Shown: one piece after another, positions 1-8,026 of the stretch | Layout: each line of letters opens with the position of its first letter | Numbering within the stretch: the first letter of the stretch is position 1 | Source: Amycolatopsis sp. NBC_01488 | GTDB taxonomy: Bacteria; Actinomycetota; Actinomycetes; Mycobacteriales; Pseudonocardiaceae | Direction of reading: 5' to 3' | Length of the DNA stretch: 64,000 nt | Assembly (NCBI RefSeq): GCF_036227105.1 | Contig: NZ_CP109434.1 | Location: 9,396,501 to 9,460,500, forward strand | The notes under the pieces: model-generated | Told to the model about the DNA's origin: nothing | Database searches by the model: none | The model's input: the letters and a program-made list of their open reading frames with translations, nothing else | Position numbers and translations under genes: made by a program

Positions 1-476
1 TGCTTGTCAGCGCGGCTCGGGTGCTGCAAGCCTCCGTCAATAACGGTCTGTCACCGGAGCGGGAGGCGTGGCGGATCAAGGACCAGCGCACGGCTGTGGA
101 AGCGATCGTCGAGAAACTCAAGAAGCGCATCGCGGCCGCCGCGCTCGACGAGGCAGCAACCAAGCGAGCCAACGACCTGCTAGTCAACCGGGTCGAACGC
201 TGGAGCGAGCGTGCTACGCGCGCCGCGCAAATGCACAAGACACTTGTCTACGAACGCACCGGAGAAGGCGGCAAGTACCTACCTCTGATCATCAGCCCGG
301 AGAACGCCAAGGCATCGGTCGGCGGATCCCTCGAAGCGCCGTTCACGATCGCGAACTCAATGCGCGAAGTCCAACCTGAGATCAACCTGCTGGTCAGCCC
401 AGTACCTGAGCGCCTCTTTTCTCGAGCACCCGAAGGCGTAGCCGACTGGACGCTGCCGATCGGGGAGGAAGACTGA
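1..476 (+). CDS. drmA: DISARM helicase DrmA, C-terminal end only (cut by window edge)
   Basis: The reading frame is open to the left edge (first full codon at base 3) and ends with TGA at 474-476, so only about 157 residues of a longer protein are visible. There is a charged helical stretch, then a C-terminal tail containing the motif NSMREVQPEINLL. I associate that motif with the end of the DISARM/DUF1998-linked helicase family. The call rests mainly on context: it overlaps drmB by one base (TGATG), and drmC follows directly, which is the usual drmA-drmB-drmC order. DrmA is expected to be a large SF2 helicase acting on incoming phage DNA. The ATPase motifs themselves lie outside the window, so the assignment is an inference from neighbours plus the tail motif. 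Confidence 0.72.
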   Translation, partial: LVSAARVLQASVNNGLSPEREAWRIKDQRTAVEAIVEKLKKRIAAAALDEAATKRANDLLVNRVERWSERATRAAQMHKTLVYERTGEGGKYLPLIISPENAKASVGGSLEAPFTIANSMREVQPEINLLVSPVPERLFSRAPEGVADWTLPIGEED

Positions 477-2527
477 TGACCGACGTGCTGCCCGAGTCCG
501 GTGAGGACATGCTGCACGACGAGCACGAGCTGCTTGACCCGCTCGGCGACGCCGAGGAAGGCATGGTCAAGAACCGCGCCAAGGTCGGCTCCGCCCGCCC
601 CTCGTCGCTCCTCTACACCTACGGTCCCGGTGCGATCATGGACCTGCCGAACTTTTCGATCATGCCTGCAGGTCTCGACGACTGGGAGCCGATCTGGAAG
701 CGCCGCGAGCACATCCGGCCGATCATCGAACCGCGGCTGCTCGACGTCGTCCGGCTGCACCTCGGCCAGCAGGTCGACGCGCTGCGACCGTTCCCGTGGC
801 AGCCGAAGCGGACGGGAATGTTCAACGAAGGCTCCGACCTCGGCGTCCCCGCGCGAGTATTCCCGCAATGGTTCCGTTGCACCGGATGTGACTATCTCGG
901 CCCGCTAACCCGCTTCAGTTACACCAACACGCACCCGTTCAGGCCCGACTTGGCGCAGTTCACCCACAAGAATTGTCCCGGCCGTGGTGGCAAGTCCACG
1001 AAAAAGTCCGGCAGCCCTGCTGTGCCCGCGCAACACCTGCTGACCTGCGCCAACGGTCATCTCGATGAGTTCCCGTACTCGCTGTGGGTGCACCGAGGCA
1101 TGAGGTGCTCCAAGGCCGAGCTGCCCGACATGAAGATGCGTGACGCCAACGTCGGCAAGAGCGTTGGCTCGACTATCGCGTGCGCGTCGTGCGGCCAGAC
1201 CCGAGGCATGGCCGAGGCGCAGGGCTCAGTCGGCCGGGAGAAGCTCCCACAACGGTGCCGAGGGCGGCACCCGCATCTCAACGCCTTCGACGGCGAATGC
1301 GACGCCCGACCCGCACTGATCATGATGGGCGCGTCGAACCTCTGGTTCGCCTCCACGCAGTCGATCATCGTCATGCCCCGAACCGAGGCCGAGGAGAAGG
1401 AGGCTCTCGCCGACCGGCTGCGGGCCGAGTTCGGTGTCGAGCAGATCAGGCAGTTCGGCAACCAGATCGACGTGATCAAGGCGCTGGCTGGGGCAAGGAA
1501 CATCGACCTGGCAGACGTGGCGGACGGCGATATCGCCGCCGCCGTTGCCGACGTACTGGCACCTGCGGACTCCGAGCAGGAGCAACAGGCGAAGCGCGCT
1601 GCCTGGGATCCGGTCGATCTACTGGTCCCGGAGTGGCGCTACCTCCAGAAGCCAGCGCTGTTCCCGCAGCAACAGAACACCAACGGCCTGATGGTTACCG
1701 AGACGCAGCGCCACGGCGACCTGCACCCGATGATCAGCCGGGTCGTAGCAGTCAACCAGATGAAGAAGGTCAACGCCGTTCTCGGCTTCACCCGGCTTGA
1801 TGAAATGGACCGCGTCAACGACCTTGCCAGCCGCCTGGTCAAGCTCACCCGAAACGGCAAACCCACTTGGGTGCCGGCGACGGAGGATCGAGGTGAGGGG
1901 ATCTTCCTCCAACTCGACCTGGACGCTGTCGCCAGTTGGGAGAACTCGATCCTGTCGCCCCCGATCTCGGTGTGGAAGGCCCATCAAGCAGCCCACAGAC
2001 GGAACTTCGAACGCCGCTTCTCCGAGACGGCCAAGAACGTCGACCCTGACGTTCGTCTGCCCGCACCTCGTTACTGGCTGCTGCACACGCTCTCGCACGC
2101 CCTCATACGCGAAATGGCCATGTTCAGCGGCTACGGGGCCGCGAGCCTGAGCGAGAGGATCTACGGCTGGACCGGCTCGCCTCAACGTGATGCCGCTGCC
2201 GGCCTGCTGATCTGTACCACCGCGTCCGACAGCGAAGGCACCCTCGGCGGTCTAGTCGCGCTCTCCGAACCAGAACGGCTCCACGCGCTCCTGGTGTCGG
2301 CGCTGCGACGTGCCTCGAGGTGCTCGTCAGACCCTGTTTGCGCGATGCGAACCCCGAGTGCTCCGGAGGACTTTCTGCACGGCGCAGCATGTCACTGCTG
2401 CTCGTTCGCCTCGGAGACCTCCTGCGAGAAGGCCAACCGCTTCCTCGACCGGCGATTCCTGCTTGACCTTCCTACGGCCACGGGCGAGGCTGTACCCGGG
2501 TTCTTCGGGAGCGTCGATGCCTTCTGA
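476..2527 (+). CDS. drmB: DISARM protein DrmB (DUF1998 family)
   Basis: This 683-residue protein matches the DrmB pattern. The N-terminal segment carries the family-like string RPSSLLYTYGPGAIMDLP. Several Cys/His clusters look like zinc-binding sites: CTGC near residue 134, a HLLTCANGH segment near 190, CASC near 240, and a C-terminal CHCC...C group typical of DUF1998. In DISARM, DrmA and DrmB together form the core complex that restricts phage DNA; DrmB has no known enzymatic activity. The gene is translationally coupled at both ends, with TGATG at the drmA junction and an 11-base overlap with drmC. A DUF1998 protein could also belong to another helicase-linked system, but the PLD gene immediately downstream favours DISARM. 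Any methyltransferase or drmD/drmE gene that would fix the DISARM class lies outside the window. Confidence 0.85.
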   Translation: MTDVLPESGEDMLHDEHELLDPLGDAEEGMVKNRAKVGSARPSSLLYTYGPGAIMDLPNFSIMPAGLDDWEPIWKRREHIRPIIEPRLLDVVRLHLGQQVDALRPFPWQPKRTGMFNEGSDLGVPARVFPQWFRCTGCDYLGPLTRFSYTNTHPFRPDLAQFTHKNCPGRGGKSTKKSGSPAVPAQHLLTCANGHLDEFPYSLWVHRGMRCSKAELPDMKMRDANVGKSVGSTIACASCGQTRGMAEAQGSVGREKLPQRCRGRHPHLNAFDGECDARPALIMMGASNLWFASTQSIIVMPRTEAEEKEALADRLRAEFGVEQIRQFGNQIDVIKALAGARNIDLADVADGDIAAAVADVLAPADSEQEQQAKRAAWDPVDLLVPEWRYLQKPALFPQQQNTNGLMVTETQRHGDLHPMISRVVAVNQMKKVNAVLGFTRLDEMDRVNDLASRLVKLTRNGKPTWVPATEDRGEGIFLQLDLDAVASWENSILSPPISVWKAHQAAHRRNFERRFSETAKNVDPDVRLPAPRYWLLHTLSHALIREMAMFSGYGAASLSERIYGWTGSPQRDAAAGLLICTTASDSEGTLGGLVALSEPERLHALLVSALRRASRCSSDPVCAMRTPSAPEDFLHGAACHCCSFASETSCEKANRFLDRRFLLDLPTATGEAVPGFFGSVDAF

Positions 2528-3221
2528 CCCCTTCGCCAAACTCGGGGAGTTCCTCACCGCAGGTGAAGCCGAAGCACTGGCCGTCCAGTTCGAGGCGGGC
2601 CAGCACATCGTCAAGGCGCTCGCCGTCGTCAACGCCGTCCGCCGCGAGACAGCCAGGCGCTTGCTCGTCGCAGCGGGTCTGAGCCCCCGCGATGGTGAGC
2701 GGGCGGCGGGCACACTGCGGGCGATCGCCGGCGCGAAGTCGATCCATCGCGACCTCACGCCCGTGTGGACCATGCCCGGCAATGAAGCCACAGTCGGGCA
2801 CCTCACCGGCGAGTTCCATCGTCTAGTCCAAGCGGCGCGACAGTCGGTCGTCTGTGCGACTTACAACTTCGAGCCGACATCCCAGATGTGGAAGGTGCTC
2901 AAGGAAGCGTCCCCGCAACCTGGAGTTGTCGTCACCATATACGTCGACGGGGACAAGGCCGACGCCGCCAAGGTCAAAGCCCAGTTTCCGAGGGCGACCA
3001 TCTACCGGTCCGCCGAACTGACCAACGGCAAGCATGTCGTCAGCCACGCCAAGTTCATCGTCATCGACCACGAGGTCGTGATGCTGACCAGCGCTAACTT
3101 CTCATTCAGCGCGGAGAACCGCAACGTCGAGTTCGGCCTCCTGGTCCGCGACTCCGCCCTCGCCGAGTCCGTCGAGTCCACCATGAAAAGCAAACACGGC
3201 ACGCTCTACCAGCTGGTCTAG
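2517..3221 (+). CDS. drmC: DISARM phospholipase D-like protein DrmC
   Basis: The 234-residue protein is a single-HKD phospholipase D superfamily member. The catalytic motif HxKxxxxD is visible as HAKFIVID (H177, K179, D184), followed by the usual SANFS segment. I chose the ATG at 2517 because it overlaps the drmB stop by 11 bases, as expected for a coupled operon. An upstream in-frame start near 2310 would lie deep inside drmB. One HKD motif implies a dimer for activity, as in other small PLD nucleases. In characterised DISARM systems DrmC is part of the conserved core but can be partly dispensable. The downstream gene is convergent, so drmC ends the visible operon. Confidence 0.85.
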   Translation: MPSDPFAKLGEFLTAGEAEALAVQFEAGQHIVKALAVVNAVRRETARRLLVAAGLSPRDGERAAGTLRAIAGAKSIHRDLTPVWTMPGNEATVGHLTGEFHRLVQAARQSVVCATYNFEPTSQMWKVLKEASPQPGVVVTIYVDGDKADAAKVKAQFPRATIYRSAELTNGKHVVSHAKFIVIDHEVVMLTSANFSFSAENRNVEFGLLVRDSALAESVESTMKSKHGTLYQLV

Positions 3222-3317
3222 CATCGGCATTTGAGCGGCCGTTGCGGAGAAGGTTGTACCCGGCTCTGCGGATCCGGTCTCGCTGACTTCAACGGACTTC
3301 TTGTGCGGTTGTGTTCG

Positions 3318-6300
3318 CTACCGCTGGTCGGCGGTCCTTTGGTCGTCATGCAGTCGCAGACTCCTGTCGGTGGGGCTATCCGCTGGCCAAGCGCGCACCG
3401 GGAGGCGAGCGGCGAGTGTGTCGAAGTAGCGTTGGTCCTGCCAGAGGGCCCGGTTGCCTATGACGTAGAGACGTCGCTTGGCTCGCGATACCGCGACGTT
3501 GAGCAGGTTCGGGGTCTTTGCTGCCCACTCGCGGGCCCGAGTCTTGCGCGGCGCGCTGCCCAGCACGAGGATGATCACGTTCGACTCTTGGCCCTGCACG
3601 GTGTGCACGGTGCCGACGTTGTCCTTGACGAACGACCAGTCGAACCGATGACGGGCTATCTCCTCGGCGCCCCGGACGGCGTCGCGGAACGGGCTGATCA
3701 CGCGGATGTCGCCGGGACCGACGCCGTCCCGTCGCAGTTCCTCGAAAAGTTCGGACAGTGCCTTACCCTCGTCCGGCACCCAATTGTCACTGGATGTGCC
3801 GCGCACGTCGATCCAGGCACTGTGACCCGGATAGTCGCCATTGACCTGGGTTCCGTAGATCATCAGGTCGCCACCGTAGGCGATGTCGTTCGAGATGCCG
3901 AACATCAATCGTTCACAACGCCGGTGCACTCGTAGTGGCGCGCCGACCCACACTCGAGCGTTGCCATCCGGCTCCGGCAGCGACGTGCCGAATCGCGCCA
4001 ACCGGTCGGCGATCCGCTGGGCTGAGGTGTTCTCCGGCGTCCACTGCTCGTCGGCCTGGTTGTTGCGCCGCAGTGCGTGCTGAGCGGACAGTGGCAGCGA
4101 CACAATCGGTTCGAGCTGCTGTGGATCGCCGACGATCACGCTGTGCCGGGCCCGCCAGATTCCGCCGAGCACCTGTTGAGGCGTTGCTTGACCGGCCTCG
4201 TCGATGAACAGCCACCCGAACGCTTCCCGCCCCAAGCCACGAAACAGGCGTGGTAACGAGGCGAAAGTGGTGGACACCACCGGAACGACGAGAAAGAACG
4301 ACCGCCACACCATTTGCAGCGTCTCCGTCGGCAGCCGTAGACCTTCGCGCAGTACCGCCATGGCGACGTCGAGGTTGTCTCTCAACCGGGGTTGTGCCCC
4401 GAGGATGAACGTCTTGTGCAGACGGAGCGCCTCGAGGAACAGTTGGTTGCGGGCTTCTGTGTACGCTGCGTCGGCCCACGACGCGCACAGTTGGAACTCC
4501 TCGTCGGTAGCGAAATCCGGCCGATACGGCAGACGTCCCGGCCACCGCGCGCGAGCCTGCGCGAGCCGCCTTTCCAGTGCCGCGATCTCATACATCGCGT
4601 TCTCCAGCGCGACCTCGTGTTGCCGTTGCGCGATGCCGGCCTGGCCGGCTGCCGCCTTGTGAAATGCGACGGCAGACCGCAATGAGTCGGCAGCGGCCTT
4701 CGCGTTGTCGAGTGCTTTGTCGAGCTGGTCTGCCTTCTTGTGCCACTCGCGCCCGGCTCGGAAGAACGTGGACAGGGACACCCAGAAGTTGGGTTGGCGT
4801 TTCGCGTGCTCGTCGCACGCGGTGCCGGCTTTTCCGGCCTTCTCTTCAGCGTCGGCAAGCTGGTCCTGAGCAGCAGCAAGATCAGCGGCGTGGCGGGCGG
4901 TCTGCGCTCGTGCCGTCTTGACAACGCTCTGCAGAGCGGGAAGTTCCGCCTGGCGCTTGGTGATGCGGGCGATCACTTCAGCAGCCTGCTGCCGCTCGGC
5001 AGCCAACCGGTCGACCTCGGTACGCGCCTCCTTGAACCGGCGCACGGATTCGGCCCAGATGTCGGCGGTCAGCGGATGCGCGGCCGCGTCGTCAAGGATC
5101 TCTTTCATACCCTTGATCGGCTCTGGTCGATCCCGGCCGGAATCGTTGTCCTTGCCAGCCGGGTCTCCCCACCAGAAATGCTTGACGAACGCGATGCGGT
5201 TACTGCGTTTGCCGAGCTTGGCCGCGATCAGTCCCCAGGCGTCCGCGCCGAGCACATTGCTGGCCAACTCTGTGAAGTAGTCCGCGTCACAGGCCGCCTC
5301 CTCGGCTCCGCGCACCGCGCCAATCCCCGGGATCTCCTCGGTGATGTTGGCCGCCGCCTTATTTCCTGCGGTTGCCACCACGATTTCGGAACCGGTGAGT
5401 TCTGGCCGGAGCCAATGCACCGTTGCGGTGTACTTCGGCCGCAGCGGGACTCGGTCGGTCCTCTCGGCGAACGCATCAGTCGGGTGCGCCACTCGCAGGT
5501 CGACTATGCGCTGGGCACGATCGACGACAATCGCTGCGAGGACATCACGCAGCATGGTGGTCTTGCCGGTGCCAGGCGGCCCATTTACCGCGAACACGCC
5601 GGACTCCGAGGCGAACTTACCCATGATCTGATTGACTGCGAACTGCTGGCTCACGACCAACGGCCGGTCGACACTGGTCGGCCAACGCCCGCCGGGAATG
5701 CGGCTCGGCGCCACCCTGGCCACGACGTCTTCGGGACGCGCGCGGACGTCGACCCGGGTGTCAGCAGGAATCGAGGCCGTGTCAGCGAGGTAGGAGTTGA
5801 CGCCGGCACCCACGTTGCCGCCACGCACTGCGTCCTCGATGCGGAGCAGGTCGTCGGCGATGAAGCTGTTCAGGAAGTTCTGTTCGGACGCCTCGTCCGC
5901 GGTCCGTCTGTGGACCTGAACGCACTTCACCCGAACCCCGTCGATCTTGAGCAGATCGGTCACGCCCAACGCCTCCCCCAGCCGCGTTACGAACGCGTGC
6001 ACCAGCCGAGGCGTCATCCGAGGTGGTTCGGATGACGGTTGCTCGGCCTTCTGCTGGTCCGGGGCGGTGGCCGCAGGCTCGGTTTTTGATTCGGACTTCG
6101 CCGGACGCGGGGTGAGCAACTTTTCCACGAACGTGCCGGCCGCCGCGCCCGCGATGCCGCCCACTACCGGGCCAGCCACGGTGGTGAGCGCAGCCGCCGT
6201 TGTCACCTTGACCGCATCGCCAGCAGCCTTCGCTCCAGACGAGGCCGCATCGGTCGCCGCGCCCTTGACCTGACCGAGCACCACCTTGCCGACTTTTGCC

Positions 6301-6989
6301 GCAACACCGTTGCCCGTCGAGCCGAGACGATCCGGCTTCGGTGGGACCAGCCGATTGAGCGCGGCGATGAACGAATCTTCCTCGCTCTTGAATCCCTCCA
6401 GCCAGCCCGGCGCGTCCGGTCCGGGATGCTGGAGCCGGCTGATCGCCCACGCGCATGCGGACAAAGCGGGCGAGTCCTCGACCAGATAACCCTCAGCATC
6501 GAGGGTGAACGCGAACATCGCGGTCTCCGAATCGTCGTGCTCCACGAATTCGTTACCCTCGCGACCGAAAACCGAGGTCAGTGCCTCTCGAACCGCAGCC
6601 AGACCATAAATTCCGCCGTAGACGCTGAACTGCCACACCTTGCCCTCAGGCGGTTTCGATCTGGTGACCCAGTGTTGCCGATCCCACGGGGCGATGTCCT
6701 CAACCGCCAGGTCGAGGACGATTTCACTGGAACCTGCACGACGGTTCTTCGTCGGTTTTGGAGCACCCTGCGGACTGAACATCTCCACTGCACGCCAGAA
6801 ACGCACCACTTGAGCGGCACGCAAGTCTCCGGCCATCAATGCCCCCATTTCCGCAGCATTCCCTAGTTTGAGCAAGCCATAGGTGCACGACTTCTGGTCG
6901 TCGGAGGGTGCTTCGTCGTCCGCGCCGACAACGGTTTCGCGCGGCACAGTAGGTGCGGTTCGAGTGCCGCAAAGCGCGGCAACGATCAA
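3318..6989 (-). CDS. Large UPF1-like SF1 helicase/AAA ATPase with coiled-coil insert
   Basis: About 1223 residues. The N-terminal ~450 residues include a predicted hydrophobic Ala/Gly-rich stretch near 230-290. The SF1 helicase core then starts with Walker A GPPGTGKTTM near residue 468, continues with Walker B FIDEAGQ near 930 and VGDPQQLEPI, and ends with VHTVQGQE and NVAVSRAKRRLYVIGN near the C-terminus. The 1A region is split by a long Ala/Glu/Lys/Arg-rich coiled coil (about 640-830). This architecture fits the AAA_11/AAA_12 (DNA2/UPF1) group of nucleic-acid translocases. The first available start is TTG at 6989. A family-like N-terminus (MAGDLRAAQVVRFWRAVEMF) begins at an internal ATG at 6836, but sequence upstream of 6989 also looks coding. 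It is convergent with the DISARM genes, so a defence role is plausible but not shown. Confidence 0.8.
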   Translation of the reverse strand: MIVAALCGTRTAPTVPRETVVGADDEAPSDDQKSCTYGLLKLGNAAEMGALMAGDLRAAQVVRFWRAVEMFSPQGAPKPTKNRRAGSSEIVLDLAVEDIAPWDRQHWVTRSKPPEGKVWQFSVYGGIYGLAAVREALTSVFGREGNEFVEHDDSETAMFAFTLDAEGYLVEDSPALSACAWAISRLQHPGPDAPGWLEGFKSEEDSFIAALNRLVPPKPDRLGSTGNGVAAKVGKVVLGQVKGAATDAASSGAKAAGDAVKVTTAAALTTVAGPVVGGIAGAAAGTFVEKLLTPRPAKSESKTEPAATAPDQQKAEQPSSEPPRMTPRLVHAFVTRLGEALGVTDLLKIDGVRVKCVQVHRRTADEASEQNFLNSFIADDLLRIEDAVRGGNVGAGVNSYLADTASIPADTRVDVRARPEDVVARVAPSRIPGGRWPTSVDRPLVVSQQFAVNQIMGKFASESGVFAVNGPPGTGKTTMLRDVLAAIVVDRAQRIVDLRVAHPTDAFAERTDRVPLRPKYTATVHWLRPELTGSEIVVATAGNKAAANITEEIPGIGAVRGAEEAACDADYFTELASNVLGADAWGLIAAKLGKRSNRIAFVKHFWWGDPAGKDNDSGRDRPEPIKGMKEILDDAAAHPLTADIWAESVRRFKEARTEVDRLAAERQQAAEVIARITKRQAELPALQSVVKTARAQTARHAADLAAAQDQLADAEEKAGKAGTACDEHAKRQPNFWVSLSTFFRAGREWHKKADQLDKALDNAKAAADSLRSAVAFHKAAAGQAGIAQRQHEVALENAMYEIAALERRLAQARARWPGRLPYRPDFATDEEFQLCASWADAAYTEARNQLFLEALRLHKTFILGAQPRLRDNLDVAMAVLREGLRLPTETLQMVWRSFFLVVPVVSTTFASLPRLFRGLGREAFGWLFIDEAGQATPQQVLGGIWRARHSVIVGDPQQLEPIVSLPLSAQHALRRNNQADEQWTPENTSAQRIADRLARFGTSLPEPDGNARVWVGAPLRVHRRCERLMFGISNDIAYGGDLMIYGTQVNGDYPGHSAWIDVRGTSSDNWVPDEGKALSELFEELRRDGVGPGDIRVISPFRDAVRGAEEIARHRFDWSFVKDNVGTVHTVQGQESNVIILVLGSAPRKTRAREWAAKTPNLLNVAVSRAKRRLYVIGNRALWQDQRYFDTLAARLPVRAWPADSPTDRSLRLHDDQRTADQR

Positions 6990-7490
6990 CGCCCCGAGTT
7001 CGTCCGGGCTTTTTGTGGATGCGGCGTCAGCAAGTTTGACGTCGATGCCCTCGGCGTTGAGCGCGGTGGCGACGGCGACTGTACCGTCGGGGGAGCTGAC
7101 CTGCCCCTGAGCCTGGGTGAGTTCCGGGAGGATGCAGTCGCTGTCTTCGCGACGGTCGGTGAGTCTGCTGCTCCGACCCCGATCACGTTTCCGGCGTTCG
7201 TATGGCCGCCGGGGCTGAACTGGCGTTCGAGGTCACCCACGGGCCAGCACCATCGACTGTTCGTGGTTGGCAGACGCTGCCATACGCGCTCGTCTGGAAG
7301 TTGCCGTCGTCGTCACTGCGCTCTCCCCGTAGCTGCGGAGCGCCGTCGCTGCGGCACCCTGCGTATCCGACGGGTTGACACTACCAGGTTAGCTATGGCC
7401 ACACGGCGTGTTGCACACACTCGGGGCAGCGCTGCAGGTCAGCACCGCGCACCACATTCGGCGACGTAGACGACCCCAATGTTGGCTGAT
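6990..7490. other. Region without an intact gene; upstream coding-like stretch in two frames
   Basis: No complete gene is seen. On the minus strand the helicase frame stays open from 6989 up to a TGA at 7233-7235, with codon use like the gene itself, but it holds no ATG, GTG or TTG. From about 7150 to 7305 a second minus-strand frame reads like protein (for example RVWQRLPTTNSRWCWPVGDL), starting after a TGA. This is consistent with a longer helicase N-terminus broken by a frameshift near 7140-7150, or with the remnant of another gene. The rest shows nothing recognisable. Confidence 0.4.
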
Positions 7491-7538
7491 TCAGTGATCC
7501 AGCCTAGATCAAATGTTCGATCTAGGCTGGATCACTGA
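7491..7538. repeat. Perfect 20-bp inverted repeat with 8-nt spacer
   Basis: The arms 7491-7510 and 7519-7538 are perfect reverse complements over 20 bases, separated by AAATGTTC. The arms begin TCAGTGATCC and are only about half G+C, below the surrounding DNA. There is no T-run on either side, so a standard intrinsic terminator is unlikely. It stands between the defence genes and core metabolic genes. It could be an operator, a recombination or insertion-element relic, or a folded RNA; nothing decides between these. Confidence 0.85.
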
Positions 7539-7781
7539 CCTCAAGGGCCAGCCGTGCTGTTCGTCCACCGGCATCTGTCTCGGTTCGCGGATCGGCGAAG
7601 GTGGGCCGCGCGGATGTCCTCGGCGGCACAGCCTCAGCGATCACGGCAGGATTCACCGGTCGCCGAATTGGTCGGCGATCCGAAGACGGGTGGTCCGTCA
7701 AACCGTCGTCGGGAGTGGAACGTCACCGGTTCGCCTCCGGCAAGCCCGGTCACGAGTCTATAACCAAATGACGGCTCGCCT
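7539..7781. other. Intergenic stretch, no gene recognised
   Basis: Short open frames exist on the plus strand, but they show no conserved motif, no ribosome-binding site and no family resemblance. I treat this as non-coding or decayed sequence between the inverted repeat and the hairpin that ends the small membrane-protein gene. Confidence 0.4.
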
Positions 7782-7802
7782 TGAGGGACTTGGAGTCCCT
7801 CA
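7782..7802 (-). terminator. Hairpin after the small membrane-protein gene
   Basis: TGAGGGACT and AGTCCCTCA form a perfect 9-bp stem around a 3-nt loop, 17 bases past the stop of the minus-strand gene at 7820. There is no clear U-tract. The surrounding wording (CCTTGAGGGACT, TTCACGGC) recurs in the hairpin at 29931-29983, so it belongs to a dispersed terminator-like family. Confidence 0.6.
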
Positions 7803-7819
7803 CCGCGACATTCACGGCT

Positions 7820-7978
7820 TCAGCTGGCGAGCCAGAAGATGGCGCCGCCGATGGCCAGCAGTGCCGCGACGCCGAGCACCGCGGCCATGACCTTCGCCGT
7901 CTTCCACGTCGAATAGACCCCGCCGACGAGGAAGCCGCCGAGGGCGAGCAGGAGGACACCGACCACACCACTGTTCAC
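7820..7978 (-). CDS. Small two-helix membrane protein (52 aa)
   Basis: A GTG start at 7978 gives a 52-residue protein beginning MNSGVVGVLLLALGGFL. It has two hydrophobic segments, about residues 4-20 and 30-50, separated by a short basic turn (YSTWKTAK). The second helix ends FWLAS just before the stop. The pattern is that of a small integral membrane protein with a helical hairpin. Coding potential is supported by GC-rich third positions through the whole frame and by the terminator-like hairpin just downstream. It lies just beyond the 3' end of the GH31 gene, 48 bases away on the same strand, so it may be read from the same transcript. I do not recognise a function. Confidence 0.6.
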   Translation of the reverse strand: MNSGVVGVLLLALGGFLVGGVYSTWKTAKVMAAVLGVAALLAIGGAIFWLAS

Positions 7979-8026
7979 GCCGGTCAGCGTGCCACATCGC
8001 GGCGGAGCCGATCGTGCTGGGCAGCG

